From NCBI GenBank assembly GCA_902729315.2, contig LR746269.1, forward strand, positions 5,983,501 through 6,047,500: a stretch of DNA of 64,000 nt, read 5' to 3'. Shown here one piece after another: positions 1 to 11,042 of this stretch; the first letter of the stretch is position 1, and each line of letters opens with the position of its first letter. Position numbers and translations under genes: made by a program. The notes beneath the pieces were generated by a model. That model saw only the letters and a list, made by a program, of their open reading frames with translations, made no database searches and was not told where the DNA came from. The stretch is from Spirodela intermedia. Taxonomy: Eukaryota > Streptophyta > Magnoliopsida > Alismatales > Araceae.

Positions 1-110
1 TTTTCGGTGCCATTGGCGAGACACCGATTGTCTACCTACTTCAGACATTAGATTCTTTTGGGTAATCCACTGGAGTCGTTGATTGCGAATCGGCTTTCAC
101 ACGGCCGTCG

Positions 111-149
111 TCTCTCTCTCTCTTAGAGAGAGAGAGAGAGAGAGAGAGA
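111..149. repeat. (CT)n-TTAG-(AG)n self-complementary microsatellite
   Basis: A CT run meets a GA run at a TTAG centre, so the tract can fold on itself. It lies in the presumed upstream intron of the CHX gene. Confidence 0.85.
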
Positions 150-777
150 TGCCGTCAGTGAGTCTCTTTGATATAACTTCTGTTATTGTCGTTTACGATC
201 CTTTTTCTACGTTCATAGGTCGAAAACTTGAGGATGTTCCGATTGCATTGATACCGAATAAATGACAGCTCATCTCTTTGATCGGTTTCATTTGTAGTTA
301 TCTCGAGCTTTTAACTGCAACAAATTTCCTTTTCTTCATCTTTCCCACGCCTTGGGACGCCAAATCTCATTAACTGACCTAGAAAGTGGGTCCCGCTAAG
401 CTTGGTTGGACCGCTGAAGAGCAGAGAGGTGGAGAATAGCCCAGTGACTACGGTCTCTCTCTAGAGCCGAGATACCAAGTTCTTACTAAACCTGTCATTC
501 CGTAATCCATTCCCCCAAGAGTTCATGATACCTTGGATTGACATCTTGTGTATTCCTGAAGAGGGAAGTAGAGGATAGTCTCGCTCTATTTCACACGTCT
601 TCTGGAAGAAGTTCATCTCTCTTTCTCTCTGACTTACTCACTCACTCCATATATATATCTAGACAGGCCAACGATAAAATTCTTCCCTACACTGTCGTTG
701 GGTAATTGACGCTGTATAGAAAAGTTCATATTAATGTGTTTTATTGAACAAGAAGCTGAAAATAGTTCGGACAGAAG

Positions 778-780
<3 letters not shown>

Positions 781-818
<38 letters not shown>
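781..818. repeat. (CT)n microsatellite before the CHX exon
   Basis: About 19 CT units, ending 49 bases before the acceptor site of the CHX exon. Confidence 0.95.
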
Positions 819-821
<3 letters not shown>

Positions 822-867
822 TAATATGCCCCCGGGTAATCTTTAATCTTTGTGTGTTGATGAACAG

Positions 868-2244
868 GTTCTCAACGACGAGACGTTCGCTATACTAGTC
901 CTCATGGCGCTCTTCACCACCTTCATCACGACACCGGCGGTAATGGCCATCTACAAGCCGGCCCGACCCGGCCACCGAGCGACGGCGAGGCGTAAGCTCC
1001 AACGGGAGTCATCCGGTGACGTCACCACCAAGCTCCGCGTCCTTGCCTGCGTCCGATCCCCTCGCGACGTCCCCTCCATGATCAACCTCATCGAGACCAT
1101 CCGCGGCGGCGCCACAAAGTCCCCCCTCAAGCTCTACATCATGCACCTCGTCGAGCTCACAGAGCGTTCCTCCTCCATCGTCATGGCCCTCAGCGCCCGC
1201 CGCAACGGTCTCCCCTCCCGCAACCCCCTCAGGAAGGAGACCCGCGACAGGGTTCTAGTCGCCTTCGAGACCTACGGGCAGCTCGGGAAAGTCAACGTTC
1301 GGCCAATGACTGCCATCTCTGCCATGGCCACCATGCACGAGGACGTCTGCAACGTGGCGGAGGACAAGAACGTCACGCTGCTGGTGGTGCCCTTCCACAA
1401 GCACGGGAAGGCGGCCGCCGCCCACGGAGAGGCCATGGAGAATGTGGGCCACGAATGGCGGGTGGTCAACCAGAGGGTCCTGAAGGGCGCACCGTGCTCT
1501 GTGGCGGTGCTGGTTGACCGCGGGCTCGGCGGCGGGGAACAGGTGGGGTCCTCTGAGGTCTCGCACGGGATCTGCGTTGTTGTATTCGGCGGTCCCGACG
1601 ACCGGGAGGTGCTGGAGCTCGCTGGTACGATGGCGCAGCATCCGGGTATCAAGGTCAACGCGGTAAGATTCGTAGCGGCAGCGGCGGGGATCAAATCCCC
1701 GGTTGTGAGCATCAGTCTCAGGCCTTCGCCGCACAAATCTATGGAGGATAACTACAGCTTCTCCACCGCAGCCGTCGACCGAGAGAAAGAAAAGGCAAGT
1801 TATCATTATTGCACACCGTCTCCTTCAAAATCCAGCGCATATACTCGCTCTCTCAGGTTCTCGTGGACATTATTTTTTCTTTTCTCTCAGGAGCTGGACG
1901 AGGCGGCGGTGGCGGAGTTCCGGAGGAGGACGGAGGGAACCGGGGCGTTGTACGAGGAAAAGCTGGCGTTCAACGTGCTGGAAGAAGTGGTCGCCATGGG
2001 ACGGAGCGGGGAGTACGAGCTGCTGGTGGTGGGGAAGGGCCGGTTCCCTTCCTCCATCGTAGCGGCGCTTGCTGAAAGGTCGCCGGAGCACGCCGAACTG
2101 GGGCCCATCGGAGACGCCCTCGCCTCCTCGGGCAGCGGCGTCGTCTCCTCCGTGCTGGTGATCCAACAGCACGACGTCGTCCACTCCGACGAGACCCCAG
2201 TCTCCATGGTGCTTGATGGGATCTCCCTCGGCAGTCCTGCGTAG
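868..2244 (+). CDS. Cation/H+ antiporter, CHX family (3' exons, partial)
   Basis: The last two coding exons of a plant CHX (CPA2) cation/proton exchanger, which moves K+ or Na+ against H+ across endomembranes or the plasma membrane. Exons are 868-1794 and 1891-2244, stop TAG. The first exon opens in phase 0 with VLNDE, followed by the end of the last membrane segments (FAILVLMALFTTFITTP) and then the long hydrophilic cytosolic tail of this family, which ends in a VVGKGRFPSSIV-type block. Reading starts at 868 because an AG acceptor (866-867) precedes VLNDE; the membrane exons must lie left of the window and bases 1-867 would be intron. The 96-base intron 1795-1890 has an AAG/GCAAGT donor, a GC-AG intron. 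Its length is a multiple of three and it has no in-frame stop, so retention would insert 32 residues. The family call is strong; the paralogue (CHX17-20 type) is inferred. Confidence 0.9.
   Translation, partial: VLNDETFAILVLMALFTTFITTPAVMAIYKPARPGHRATARRKLQRESSGDVTTKLRVLACVRSPRDVPSMINLIETIRGGATKSPLKLYIMHLVELTERSSSIVMALSARRNGLPSRNPLRKETRDRVLVAFETYGQLGKVNVRPMTAISAMATMHEDVCNVAEDKNVTLLVVPFHKHGKAAAAHGEAMENVGHEWRVVNQRVLKGAPCSVAVLVDRGLGGGEQVGSSEVSHGICVVVFGGPDDREVLELAGTMAQHPGIKVNAVRFVAAAAGIKSPVVSISLRPSPHKSMEDNYSFSTAAVDREKEKASYHYCTPSPSKSSAYTRSLRFSWTLFFLFSQELDEAAVAEFRRRTEGTGALYEEKLAFNVLEEVVAMGRSGEYELLVVGKGRFPSSIVAALAERSPEHAELGPIGDALASSGSGVVSSVLVIQQHDVVHSDETPVSMVLDGISLGSPA
1795..1890 (+). other. Probable GC-AG intron in the CHX gene
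   Basis: The donor reads AAG/GCAAGTT and the acceptor TTTCTCTCAG/GAG. Removing these 96 bases joins REKEK to ELDEA, which fits the hydrophilic tail of CHX proteins better than the serine- and aromatic-rich read-through. No GT donor giving the same junction is visible. Confidence 0.7.
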
Positions 2245-2634
2245 AACCAGCCGCTGATTCTCAGACGGCTCAGGAGGGGGATTTTCTCTACTCTTCTTCT
2301 TCTACCAGCAACCGGCTCCCCGCAGTCGGGGATTCGAATACTCTGCAGAGACCGGCTCCTTTTCAGCAGGGAGTCTATATGGAATGGGATTTAAATGCCC
2401 GCATGTAAATATATTAATGTTTTCGTCTGGCTTCGAATGGACCACGGCTATGGAAACGTCATAATAGTCCAGAATTAGTCTCTGGGTTGACCCACAGTCG
2501 GAATAATAAAAACATGTCCCTAGTTTCCAGTAGTTGATCGAAACTTTTTTTTTTGTTGACATTAATTATTTTTAAAGAGTTGACGAGAATCCGGCCCCTA
2601 TATTCGCTCTGAGATATGTATGTATATATATATG

Positions 2635-2680
<46 letters not shown>

Positions 2681-3182
2681 AGAGAACTATGAGGGCTAAG
2701 TGAATATAAAAAATAAGGGATTATTATCGATTTATAATTTATTTCTATTATTACGGAAAATATAAATGAATATTTTTAATGCCCATATTTATGATATCTA
2801 TACTCCAGCAATTGATTTGTACATATTAGGGGTATAATGGGGTATTTGTCTGAGGTTGGGACCGGGCCATTAGATCCTGTATTTGGTAAATTTCAGCGAA
2901 GCATTCAATCGCATTTACTTCCTTCTGCGATACACACGTGTCTTCTTGTGGATAGCCCAGCTCAGCCATTAGTTGGTGGACCCCACCCAGGTACCTACGT
3001 CAAATTCCCAACCGTCCCATTTAATGCGAGCGGTCAAGACATTAGACAGACCACCGAATGTACCATATAGGTGGGTGAAGATTATACGAAAGCTACATAC
3101 GTGATTATTGATGATGTGGACCGTGATGGCACGACTACCGAGATCATAGACTCATAGTGCAGGTAGTTCCCCTTCTTTTGTT

Positions 3183-3230
<48 letters not shown>

Positions 3231-3706
3231 TCCCTTCCTCTCTCTCTAAGAAACTTGCTGTAAGCACCCGTAAGTCTGTAGAATCTTCCTTCTAGTTTGT
3301 GCTTTCTCCGCCGGAGTATTTGGCCAGCAGAGGAACTTATCTCTTCACACATTTCTCTCTCTCCCACCGTCGATTTCGATATCTATTTCTCTCTCTATCT
3401 ACATATATCCCTGTACATAATTCCCTACAAGTTTCAATCTCTCTCTCTCTCTCTCAATCTATCCTGACCGAGAAGCAGACGGATTAACTGCCTCCATGAG
3501 ACGACAATCTTAGCAAGATATCCCATTTTACGGGAATGAATGATAAACGAGAGAAATATTCGATGAATGAAGAAGACAACAAATGGGTAGCGTTGGGAGT
3601 GGAATGATAACTCGCGTTTCACGGGTAACTCTCTTGTTATATCGCCTAGTCGTGTTCCATCCGGTTTCTCATCGCCCATCGCCACCTGGAAATCTAACCC
3701 GTTCAC

Positions 3707-3708
<2 letters not shown>

Positions 3709-3753
<45 letters not shown>
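3709..3753. repeat. (GA)n microsatellite upstream of the TIC32-like gene
   Basis: About 22 uninterrupted GA units, roughly 210 bases before the start codon. Comparable GA or CT tracts lie near the starts of several genes in this window. Confidence 0.95.
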
Positions 3754-3821
3754 GCGGTGCATTTAGTTGTTGCCCCGCGCCTCGTCCTCCTCTTCGAACA
3801 GATTCTCGTCCTCCTCCTAGC

Positions 3822-3830
3822 CATAAATAC
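3822..3830 (+). promoter_or_regulatory. Candidate TATA element of the TIC32-like gene
   Basis: CATAAATAC lies about 130 bases before the ATG at 3960, in a CT-rich setting. Spacing suits a short leader. This is a sequence resemblance only. Confidence 0.35.
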
Positions 3831-3959
3831 ATCCCACACTCTTCACCCCCTCCTTTGTCCTCCGCTTTCCCCTCCTTATTCTGTCCTGCCGCGTCTCTCT
3901 CCTACTTGAGATAAAAAAACCCGGAGAAAGAAACCGAGAGAGAGAGAAGTACAGGAAAG

Positions 3960-4085
3960 ATGAGCATCTTCTCGCTGATAACTGGACGACGGGGGCCGAG
4001 TGGGTTCGGATCAGCCTCGACTGCCGAGGATGTAACTCAGGACGTCGACGCGTCCCACCTCACAGTCATCGTCACTGGTCTGATC

Positions 4086-4116
<31 letters not shown>

Positions 4117-5876
4117 AGGCATGACCTCGGGCACTCTCTTCTTGATTTTCTGATTTTTGAGATGAAGATCTTCATCAGCCGCACGTGCTCCTCGCCATGA
4201 TCACCTTCTTGAGGACCTGATTCAACCTTAGATCTGCTTGTTCTTGGCTCTCTACTGATCTTGCTCGATCGGTTAAAAAAAACCAACCCCAGATCCACCC
4301 AACCGACCAGTATCAGACCCACCCCCTCGTTGGATCAGCTAGGGTTTGGCGGCACGCATCTGTATCCCCACGGCAAGATGTCGTAACCTTAACCCTAATC
4401 TCAACAGGTGGTGCAAGCGGGATCGGCGAGGAGACAGCGAGGGTCCTTGCCCTCCGAGGGGCTCACGTCGTCATCGCCGCGAGGAACACGGAGGCCGCGC
4501 AGGCGACCAAGTCCCGGATCTTGGGAACCAGACCTTCGGCAAGAGTGGAGGTCCTCAAGCTGGATCTCTGCTCCATGCGATCCATCAGGGCGTTCGCAGA
4601 AGCCTTCCTCGCCATGGGCCTCCCTCTCAACATCCTAATGTGTCCACTCCGCCGTCAAACTAACGGAGATATCTCTCGGCATTTCTTGAGTTATAATCCT
4701 GAATCTTCTGTTCTTTGCGGATCTGCAGAAACAACGCCGGGGTGATGTTCTGCCCCTTCCAGCTCTCCGAGGACGGATTTGAGACCCAGTTCGCCACCAA
4801 CCACCTTGGTTAGACCTGCGAGTGTTCCCTTTTTTCTATGTCATCTAATGTACCCATTAATAGACCACTGTTCTTCAGCTAATTTTCTATATATATCGTA
4901 TGCGTGAGTATTGTATTCATGGTAGGGCATTTCCTGCTGACAAACCTCCTTCTGGAGAAGATGAAGGCCACAGCGAAAGAGACAGGGATCGAGGGGAGGA
5001 TCGTTAATCTGTCCTCCATAGCTCACCTCAATACGTACCCAGGAGGGATACTCTTCGAGGAAATCAACGAGAGATCCAGGTAAGAGCCTACTGCAGATCC
5101 AAATCAGACGGGGGGCTGCGGATTTTGAGAAGTCGTCGGGCTTTGACCTTCTGATTGACGGTGGTCGGCCAGATATTCTGATAAAAAGGCGTATGGGCAG
5201 TCGAAGTTGGCGAATATCCTCCACGCCAGCGAGTTGTCTCGTCGCTTGCAGGTTCTTCTCTCCGTTTGTTCTATTTCTCTGGAATTTGGAAGGGTCGATG
5301 GCTGAGGTGACCCCAAAGCCCGGGAGAGAGATCTCGGCCCGGGCTGTCACCAGACCCCAGAGAGATCCGGCCCGAAAGCCCGTTATACCTTGCCATCCGG
5401 CAGGTCCCCCGGGCTAGTCACATTTCACGAGGGTTCACGGGGATTATCGTCGACTCCATCTAGTAATCAATAGAATTAACTCTTCAAAGTTGGGCAGGAG
5501 GAAGGTGCGAACATCACGGTGAACTCGGTTCATCCCGGGCTGATCATGACGAACCTGATGAGGCATTCGGTGGTTCTGATGAGTACGTTCCACTGATCCT
5601 ACGTTAAGCTCTCTTCGAGGTGCATCTCTCGTCGTCCTCGGACAACCAAAAACCTTATTTTTTGTGATTAATTTACAGGAGCTATTCAAGCAGTAACGTA
5701 CCTGATGTGGAAGAATGTGCCGCAGGTAGCCCGCAACCCCGCAACCCTGCAACCTGCATATCGGTTCCGATGCCCGCCATTAGATCTTAATGACATAAAC
5801 CTAGAATAAAACACCCAAGATCCATAAAATCTGTGATATTTTGAGATTAGGCTCCCCTTGAGCGTCTTTTCGCGGG

Positions 5877-5926
<50 letters not shown>

Positions 5927-6435
5927 GAAGAAGATGATCATGGGGTAGACACGATTCGTGAGAAGGGCCTGACCCAAAATCCATTTCCGAGGTTTTCTCT
6001 GGCAGGGCTAAAACTGAGCCTGGCCAGTCGACTTCATGTATTAATATACTTTTTCACCATGAGAACTGCTTTATTTTTCTTTCAAATGTGTTGTTCTCTA
6101 GGATTAGATACGAAGATTAGCTATTATTTTGCTTTTATTTGCTACTCGATCAAGTAACTATACCTCAAAATTCTGAAAAAAAATGATGACACCTACCAAT
6201 GCTAGCCGAAAATTTCTACCTACATGGGAACGGTGACGAAGGTAATAAGCGTGCTGAAATCATGCAGGGAGCCGCCACCACCTGCTACGTCGCCCTCCAC
6301 CCGGCTCTGAAGGGGGTGACCGGGAAGTACTTCCTCGACTGCAACGAGACAAAGCCGAGTGCACTCGCCAGAGACGAAACAATGGCCAGGAAGCTGTGGG
6401 AGTTCAGCGAGAAGCTGGTCCAATCTGCTCCATGA
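3960..6435 (+). CDS. TIC32: Short-chain dehydrogenase, TIC32-like (chloroplast inner envelope)
   Basis: A complete 320-residue NADP(H)-type short-chain dehydrogenase. Exons: 3960-4077, 4408-4639, 4729-4808, 4926-5079, 5173-5251, 5498-5582, 5679-5725, 6268-6435; all junctions are GT-AG and stay in frame. The cofactor loop is TGGASGIG (residues about 39-46), followed by the NNAG motif, the catalytic Ser in NLSS, and the active-site YGQSK. The C-terminal part [18 protein letters not shown] and [12 protein letters not shown] is characteristic of TIC32-type proteins. In Arabidopsis and pea TIC32 is an inner-envelope component of the chloroplast import machinery and is thought to respond to NADPH and calmodulin. 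There is no long transit peptide; the N-terminus is about 35 residues ahead of the Rossmann fold, as usual. A retinol-dehydrogenase-like SDR is the alternative name. The length matches the family. Confidence 0.9.
5881..5922. repeat. (TC)n microsatellite in the last intron of the TIC32-like gene
   Basis: About 21 TC units inside the intron 5726-6267. Confidence 0.95.
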
Positions 6436-7459
6436 ATGGCGGCGAAGAAGGCCCGGTGCTCCTAAATAGAAAGTCTGGCTTCTTCCTTCTTCCCCCTGGA
6501 TAGATAGTTCGTCGTCCGGAGATGAACTCGAACTGCTTCTGTCGCATGCCCGCTGATTGATGCCTGTTCGCCGCTGATTGAGGCAGTCGAACCGCTGATT
6601 TCTCCTCATAAGCATCGTATTTCCCTCATTCGGTGTGATATCTTTGCGATCGAACGCAGCGGATTAGGGTTTAGTGAGAAGAAGCGAAAAGAAGGAACCT
6701 ACGGTCATCAGTTCTTGTTCCCATGGAATCAGACCTGGTCAGGGCCAGCCACCGTCTTCCCCCCGCCCCCCGCTCCAAGAGCCGTTTCTGTCTGGTGGAG
6801 CGGTGGAGGCTAGAAAGAGGGAGCTTACGATCGCCGTGTGGCGGAGAGAGAGAGGGAGAGAGAGATTTACGTGTCTCCTATAGGAAGAGACAGAGGGGGC
6901 CAGTCCGTGGGAGAGAGAAGGTCAGGTGACGTGGAGTGTCGTCATAAATCATCTCGTTTTACATTCTCTATCTCGCCGGGGCGTCTAAATATGCAAATAC
7001 CCACTTCTCCTGGGTTGTTATATAAATCTCTACCTTCCTCCAACGTATCGGTCTTTTCTCTTAAAAAATTCTGAGGGAAAAAAAAAAGCAATACTTGGAG
7101 AAACAGAAACATGCAGAGTTCCGGTGGGCAGGAAGAACGAAGAAAACACCGGGGAAATCTCAGGATTCGTCGACAAGTATACCATCTCCTGACTGACGTA
7201 GATTCTCCAAAAGTTTGAAGCAGATAGATAGCTGATCATGGTTGAGCATGACGAGCTCGAGATCTAACAGAAGCCATGGGTCTGACCGGCGATTTCCGGG
7301 CGGGGGCACTTGGAGATTCTCCATCGTTTTCCTTCTGAGAATCAGCGGCTCGCTCCAGTGTCCTCTTGCGGGAAGAACAATCCACAGCGCAGAGCGGGCT
7401 GAAATAAGATCCGCTCATTGGAGCTTCTGAAAGTAAAGTGGGTGACTGCTGTCTCTCAG
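6436..7459. other. Intergenic region between two convergent genes
   Basis: Should contain the 3' ends of the TIC32-like gene (+) and of the PPR gene (-). TTAGGGTTTAG occurs at about 6664-6674. A TATAAATC sequence at about 7020-7027 precedes a 35-codon reading frame at 7111-7218 on +. No other gene is visible. Confidence 0.5.
7111..7218 (+). CDS. Small basic open frame, 35 residues (hypothetical)
   Basis: ATG to TGA encodes a short, strongly basic peptide beginning MQSSGGQEERRKH, with three Arg pairs. A TATAAATC sequence lies about 85 bases upstream, a spacing that would suit a real transcript. I do not recognise the peptide, and it sits where the 3' untranslated region of the opposite-strand PPR gene may extend. 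A chance frame is quite likely. Confidence 0.15.
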   Translation: MQSSGGQEERRKHRGNLRIRRQVYHLLTDVDSPKV

Positions 7460-9706
7460 TCACTGGTAGGAATTTCTTGGTCTTCTTGCCTCGAGGAGCT
7501 GCCCGAACCTTTCCAGGCCATCATGGAATTTGCGGACCTTGAAGAACCCCCTGACCATTTCGGCTTCGCCGCCCGAAAAGCCGGCCCGGTCCATGACGCG
7601 GTCGACGACCTTGACGAGCGAGTCCTCCATGGCCAGCGCGAGCAGGCCCTCGGCGAGCATGGAGAAGGTGGCGAACTCCGGCAGGAACCCGTTCTCCGTC
7701 ATCTCCGCCAAGAAATCCACCGCTTCTCCAATGGCGCCCCCCCCTCGGCAGAGCCCCCGGAAGACGATCTTGTACGACAGAGCGTCCGCAGGCCGTCCCT
7801 TGGTCGTCATCTCCCTGAAGAGTCTCACGGCCTCCCTGGTCTTGTTTTGCTTGAACAGCGCCTGGATGACGGGGTTGTAGGCCTTTGGCGTGGGGGCCAT
7901 TCCTTTCATGAGGATCGTCCTCAGGAGCTTGGCGGCGACCTGGGTTCTCCCCGCTTTGCAGAGCCCGGAGATTAGGGTTCCGTAGGTCACCATGTCCGGC
8001 TCGCACCCATTTGAGGTCATCGTCTGGACAATATCCGCCGCCTTCTTGATATTCCCCCCTCTGCAGTAGAAGGACAACAGGGAGTTATAGGTGAGCTTGT
8101 CGGGCTTCATCCCCGCGACGATCATCTGGTCCATGAGCTCCGTGGCCTCGTCCACCCTCCGGTCCTTGCACAGACCGTCGATGAGGATGTTGTAGGTCAC
8201 CACATTGCGAGAGACCCCGTGGAGCTCCATTTGGTCGAACACCTCCTCGGCGTCCTCGATCCTCTGGTTCTTGCAGAGGCCATCGATGAGGGTGTTGTAG
8301 GTCACCACGCTGCGGGCGCAGCCCTTCTCCTCCATCTCCCTCAGCAGCTCCAGGGCCCTCCCGAGCCGAGAATTGGAGCAGAAATGGTCGATCAGGATGT
8401 TGTAGGTGAACTCGTCCGGCGGGCACCCGCTGTTCTTCATCTCCTCGAACAGCTCCATGGCGATCTTGTGGTTCCCGTCCTTGCAGAGGCCATTGATCAG
8501 CGCGTTGAAGGTGCACACGTCCGGCAGGAGGCCCTTCACGGTGAGAGCTCGCGCGAGCTCCATGGCCTCCTCGATCCTGCCGCTCGCGCAGAGGGTGCTA
8601 ATCAGGGTGTTGTAGGAGACCATGTTGGGCAAGCAGTCCCTCTCCACCATCTGGTTCAGAACCGCGATGGCTTCCTCCATCTCCCCGGACTTGCAGAGCC
8701 CCGAGAGCAGCGTGTTGTAGGTGACGAGATCGGGGTCGAAGCCCTCCTGGAGCATCACGTCCAGGATCTCTAGCGCCGTCATGGCGTGGCCCGTCTTGCA
8801 GAGCCCGTTGATCAGGGTGTTGAAGGTGAACTTATCCGGGCTGAACCCCTTCGTTGACTCCTCCTGAACCAGGCTCAGAGCGTCCTCTATCCTCCCCTCC
8901 CTGCAGAACCCGTTGACCAGCACGTTGACGGTGACCGCCGTGGGGGCGCACCCCATCTTCCCCATCCTCTTCCTCAGCCTCAGCGCCGCCTCCATGCTCC
9001 CTTCCTCGATGAAACCCTGCATCAGGGTCGTGAAGGTGATCTCGTCCGGCATCAGGCCGTAGCCCGACATCTCCTCCATCATGGCCATGGCGGGCTTCAT
9101 CTGGTGGGCTCTGCACATCGCCTTCATGATGATGTTGAAGGTGGAGACGTCCGGGGGAACTCCCCGGCCGCTCATGGCGGCGTACACCGTCTCCACCAGC
9201 TTCAGCTGGTTCTCCTCCACGAGAACGTTCAGCAAGAAGTTGAAGCTGTGGGTGTCTGGTGAAACCCCAAACTCCTCCATGAACTCCAACACGACGGCGG
9301 CAGCTTCGTCGAAGAGCAGCAGCCTCGAGTAGCTCTCGATGAAGACCAGGAAAGTGCCCGGCTCGAGCTTGCCGCCGGATCGCTGGACCTGCCGCAGAAC
9401 GGCCCGCATCTCGTCGAAGGAGCCGGCCCTCCCGAGCTGGGAGAGGATCTCCTCGCAGACGGAGCTGGTTGGGACGAAGCTCTCCTGGTTGCAGGCCCAT
9501 TCGAACACCTGGAGCGCCGATTCGGCGTCCTTCTGACGGCGGAGGGCCCCGAGGAGGTCCCTGGAGGTGAAACCCAGGTCGAGGCCGGCGGCGCCGCCGT
9601 GCTTGAGGGAAGCGAAGGCCGCAGTGGAAGTGGGTAGCCGGCGGAGGAGCTGGCCACGGGGGAGGAAGCAGGGATGGTAGTGGGACAGGGAAGAGGAAAA
9701 CGCCAT
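7460..9706 (-). CDS. MEE40: P-type pentatricopeptide repeat protein, MEE40-like
   Basis: A single-exon protein of 748 residues, the usual intronless form of plant PPR genes. At least sixteen consecutive 35-residue P-type repeats are readable from about residue 115 to 690, with the recurring core TYNTLIDGLCK and GxxPD linkers. There is no DYW or E domain, so it belongs to the P class, which generally binds organellar RNA for stabilisation, splicing or translation rather than base editing. Length, the N-terminal opening MAFSS, the blocks KPDVSTFN/CRAHQ and FRGLC, and the tail RKFHDGLE match the Arabidopsis At3g53700 (MEE40) family, predicted to be chloroplast-targeted and needed for embryo development. 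The N-terminal 50 residues are Ser/Arg/Leu-rich and low in acidic residues, fitting a transit peptide. GC content is high and the whole antisense strand is therefore also open. The RNA target is unknown. Confidence 0.92.
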   Translation of the reverse strand: MAFSSSLSHYHPCFLPRGQLLRRLPTSTAAFASLKHGGAAGLDLGFTSRDLLGALRRQKDAESALQVFEWACNQESFVPTSSVCEEILSQLGRAGSFDEMRAVLRQVQRSGGKLEPGTFLVFIESYSRLLLFDEAAAVVLEFMEEFGVSPDTHSFNFLLNVLVEENQLKLVETVYAAMSGRGVPPDVSTFNIIMKAMCRAHQMKPAMAMMEEMSGYGLMPDEITFTTLMQGFIEEGSMEAALRLRKRMGKMGCAPTAVTVNVLVNGFCREGRIEDALSLVQEESTKGFSPDKFTFNTLINGLCKTGHAMTALEILDVMLQEGFDPDLVTYNTLLSGLCKSGEMEEAIAVLNQMVERDCLPNMVSYNTLISTLCASGRIEEAMELARALTVKGLLPDVCTFNALINGLCKDGNHKIAMELFEEMKNSGCPPDEFTYNILIDHFCSNSRLGRALELLREMEEKGCARSVVTYNTLIDGLCKNQRIEDAEEVFDQMELHGVSRNVVTYNILIDGLCKDRRVDEATELMDQMIVAGMKPDKLTYNSLLSFYCRGGNIKKAADIVQTMTSNGCEPDMVTYGTLISGLCKAGRTQVAAKLLRTILMKGMAPTPKAYNPVIQALFKQNKTREAVRLFREMTTKGRPADALSYKIVFRGLCRGGGAIGEAVDFLAEMTENGFLPEFATFSMLAEGLLALAMEDSLVKVVDRVMDRAGFSGGEAEMVRGFFKVRKFHDGLERFGQLLEARRPRNSYQ

Positions 9707-10079
9707 TGACGGGGAGGGGAAATTCCTCCGGCTAAGCTCTTATAAGGAGATGAGGAGGAATTTGAGCTAGGTTTTGAGGCTTGAAGAGGAGGAAAAGGGA
9801 GGAACAGAGGAGCAGAGATGGCGATGGAGGCCTCCCCGTTGACCTGGAGAAGAGGAAGAAGAAGAAGAATGCTCGGGATATTCAGACCGAAACACTCGAA
9901 GAGGAAACAGAGACGAGAGCCGCCGCCGGGAGGGAAGCCATGGCCGCCGCTCCGCAGGCCGTTCCAGGGAACGGATAAACCCCCTTCCCCCGGCTTCTCC
10001 CAGACTGACACTCGTCCCCTCTGGAATAACGAAAATACCCCACCCTCATTAAAAATGTCATCTTTATTCCTGAAATCGG

Positions 10080-10122
<43 letters not shown>

Positions 10123-10236
10123 GCAAGGACGCTGAAAGACATTGATGTAAAATTATACGGAGGTAATATCTTCTTTCATGGCAAATTAGGGTTTAGGCCC
10201 CACCTCCTGAACATCTCCCTCCATCTGCGGCATCGA
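9707..10236. other. Intergenic region: PPR promoter and RRM gene 3' end
   Basis: Between two minus-strand genes. Contains a (TC)n tract at about 10083-10120 and TTAGGGTTTAG at about 10186-10196. No additional gene is seen; a long frame in 9229-10011 is a shifted shadow of the PPR gene. Confidence 0.6.
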
Positions 10237-11008
10237 TCAGCCACACCATCCGATGGTCTTGTTGGCCCTGAACCCTGCTTCTTCTTCCGACGGCGGTGGC
10301 GCCGACGATGGCGGCGGCGGTGGAGACCTCGGCTCCCTGGGCTTCGCGGGGTCAACGAAGATGACCCACCCGTCCAAGAACTTGGCGTTCATCCCCTCCC
10401 GAGCGCTGCTGGCCTCCTCCACGGTGGCGTACCGCACGAATCCGAAGCCCTTGGACCTCCCGGTGACTCTGTCCGTGATTACCTTCGCTGCAGATCGCAA
10501 ACTCCGGCGTAACTCGTCCGCCAGAGGACGGTGGCGATGAAGAAGAAGATGACTTAAGAGTTCCAAGGAGGGGGAGTACCTTCGAGGAGCCGGCCGAAGG
10601 GGGAGAACGCCTCTCTGAGCTTCTCGTCGGTGGTCATCCTCGACAGACCTGCAAGTAGTAGCCCCAGGAGATGCAGGTCTCTCAATAGGGTATCATTCCA
10701 AGGAATCGTCAAGCTCGGTATCTGAAGCCGAGGTAGGTCAACGGATATGGAGATGAATGTTCAGTCTCTAGGGCAGTCTAAGGTCGTGATGTAGCCAACA
10801 GGGGACAAGTTCTAGACAGGGGAGACCTCCATCGGGGTGTTCTTATCACAGATCGGCTCCTCGATCGTGTTCTTGCCATAATCTCTCACGTTTTCTATTG
10901 AACAACGATCGTGCGATTGATCAAAGATCACATAATCGACAATCAATCCCGTAATTAACATAGTAGCCAAATCTGCTATCTAAACGACGACGATCGTCTA
11001 GGGAGGGG

Positions 11009-11042
<34 letters not shown>

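Larger units (their letters stand above)
2245..3959. other. Intergenic region with GA/CT microsatellites
   Basis: No supported gene. Contains (GA)n at about 2637-2687, (CT)n at 3185-3228 and 3438-3456, and (GA)n at 3709-3753. Open frames here are Arg-Glu or Ser-Leu repeat translations of the microsatellites. The right part should hold the promoter of the downstream dehydrogenase gene. Confidence 0.7.

Noticed and set aside
1-867. Possible upstream CHX membrane exon
   Set aside because: No hydrophobic antiporter segment is readable in any frame, so this is treated as intron.
1255-1806. Minus-strand frames of 183 and 154 codons opposite the CHX exon
   Set aside because: Antisense shadows of a GC-rich coding exon; no recognisable motif.
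3082-3909. Several frames with Arg-Glu or Ser-Leu repeats
   Set aside because: They run through GA/CT microsatellites and have no splice or family support.
8832-9500. 222-codon frame and other long frames overlapping the PPR gene on both strands
   Set aside because: Shifted or antisense readings of the PPR repeats.
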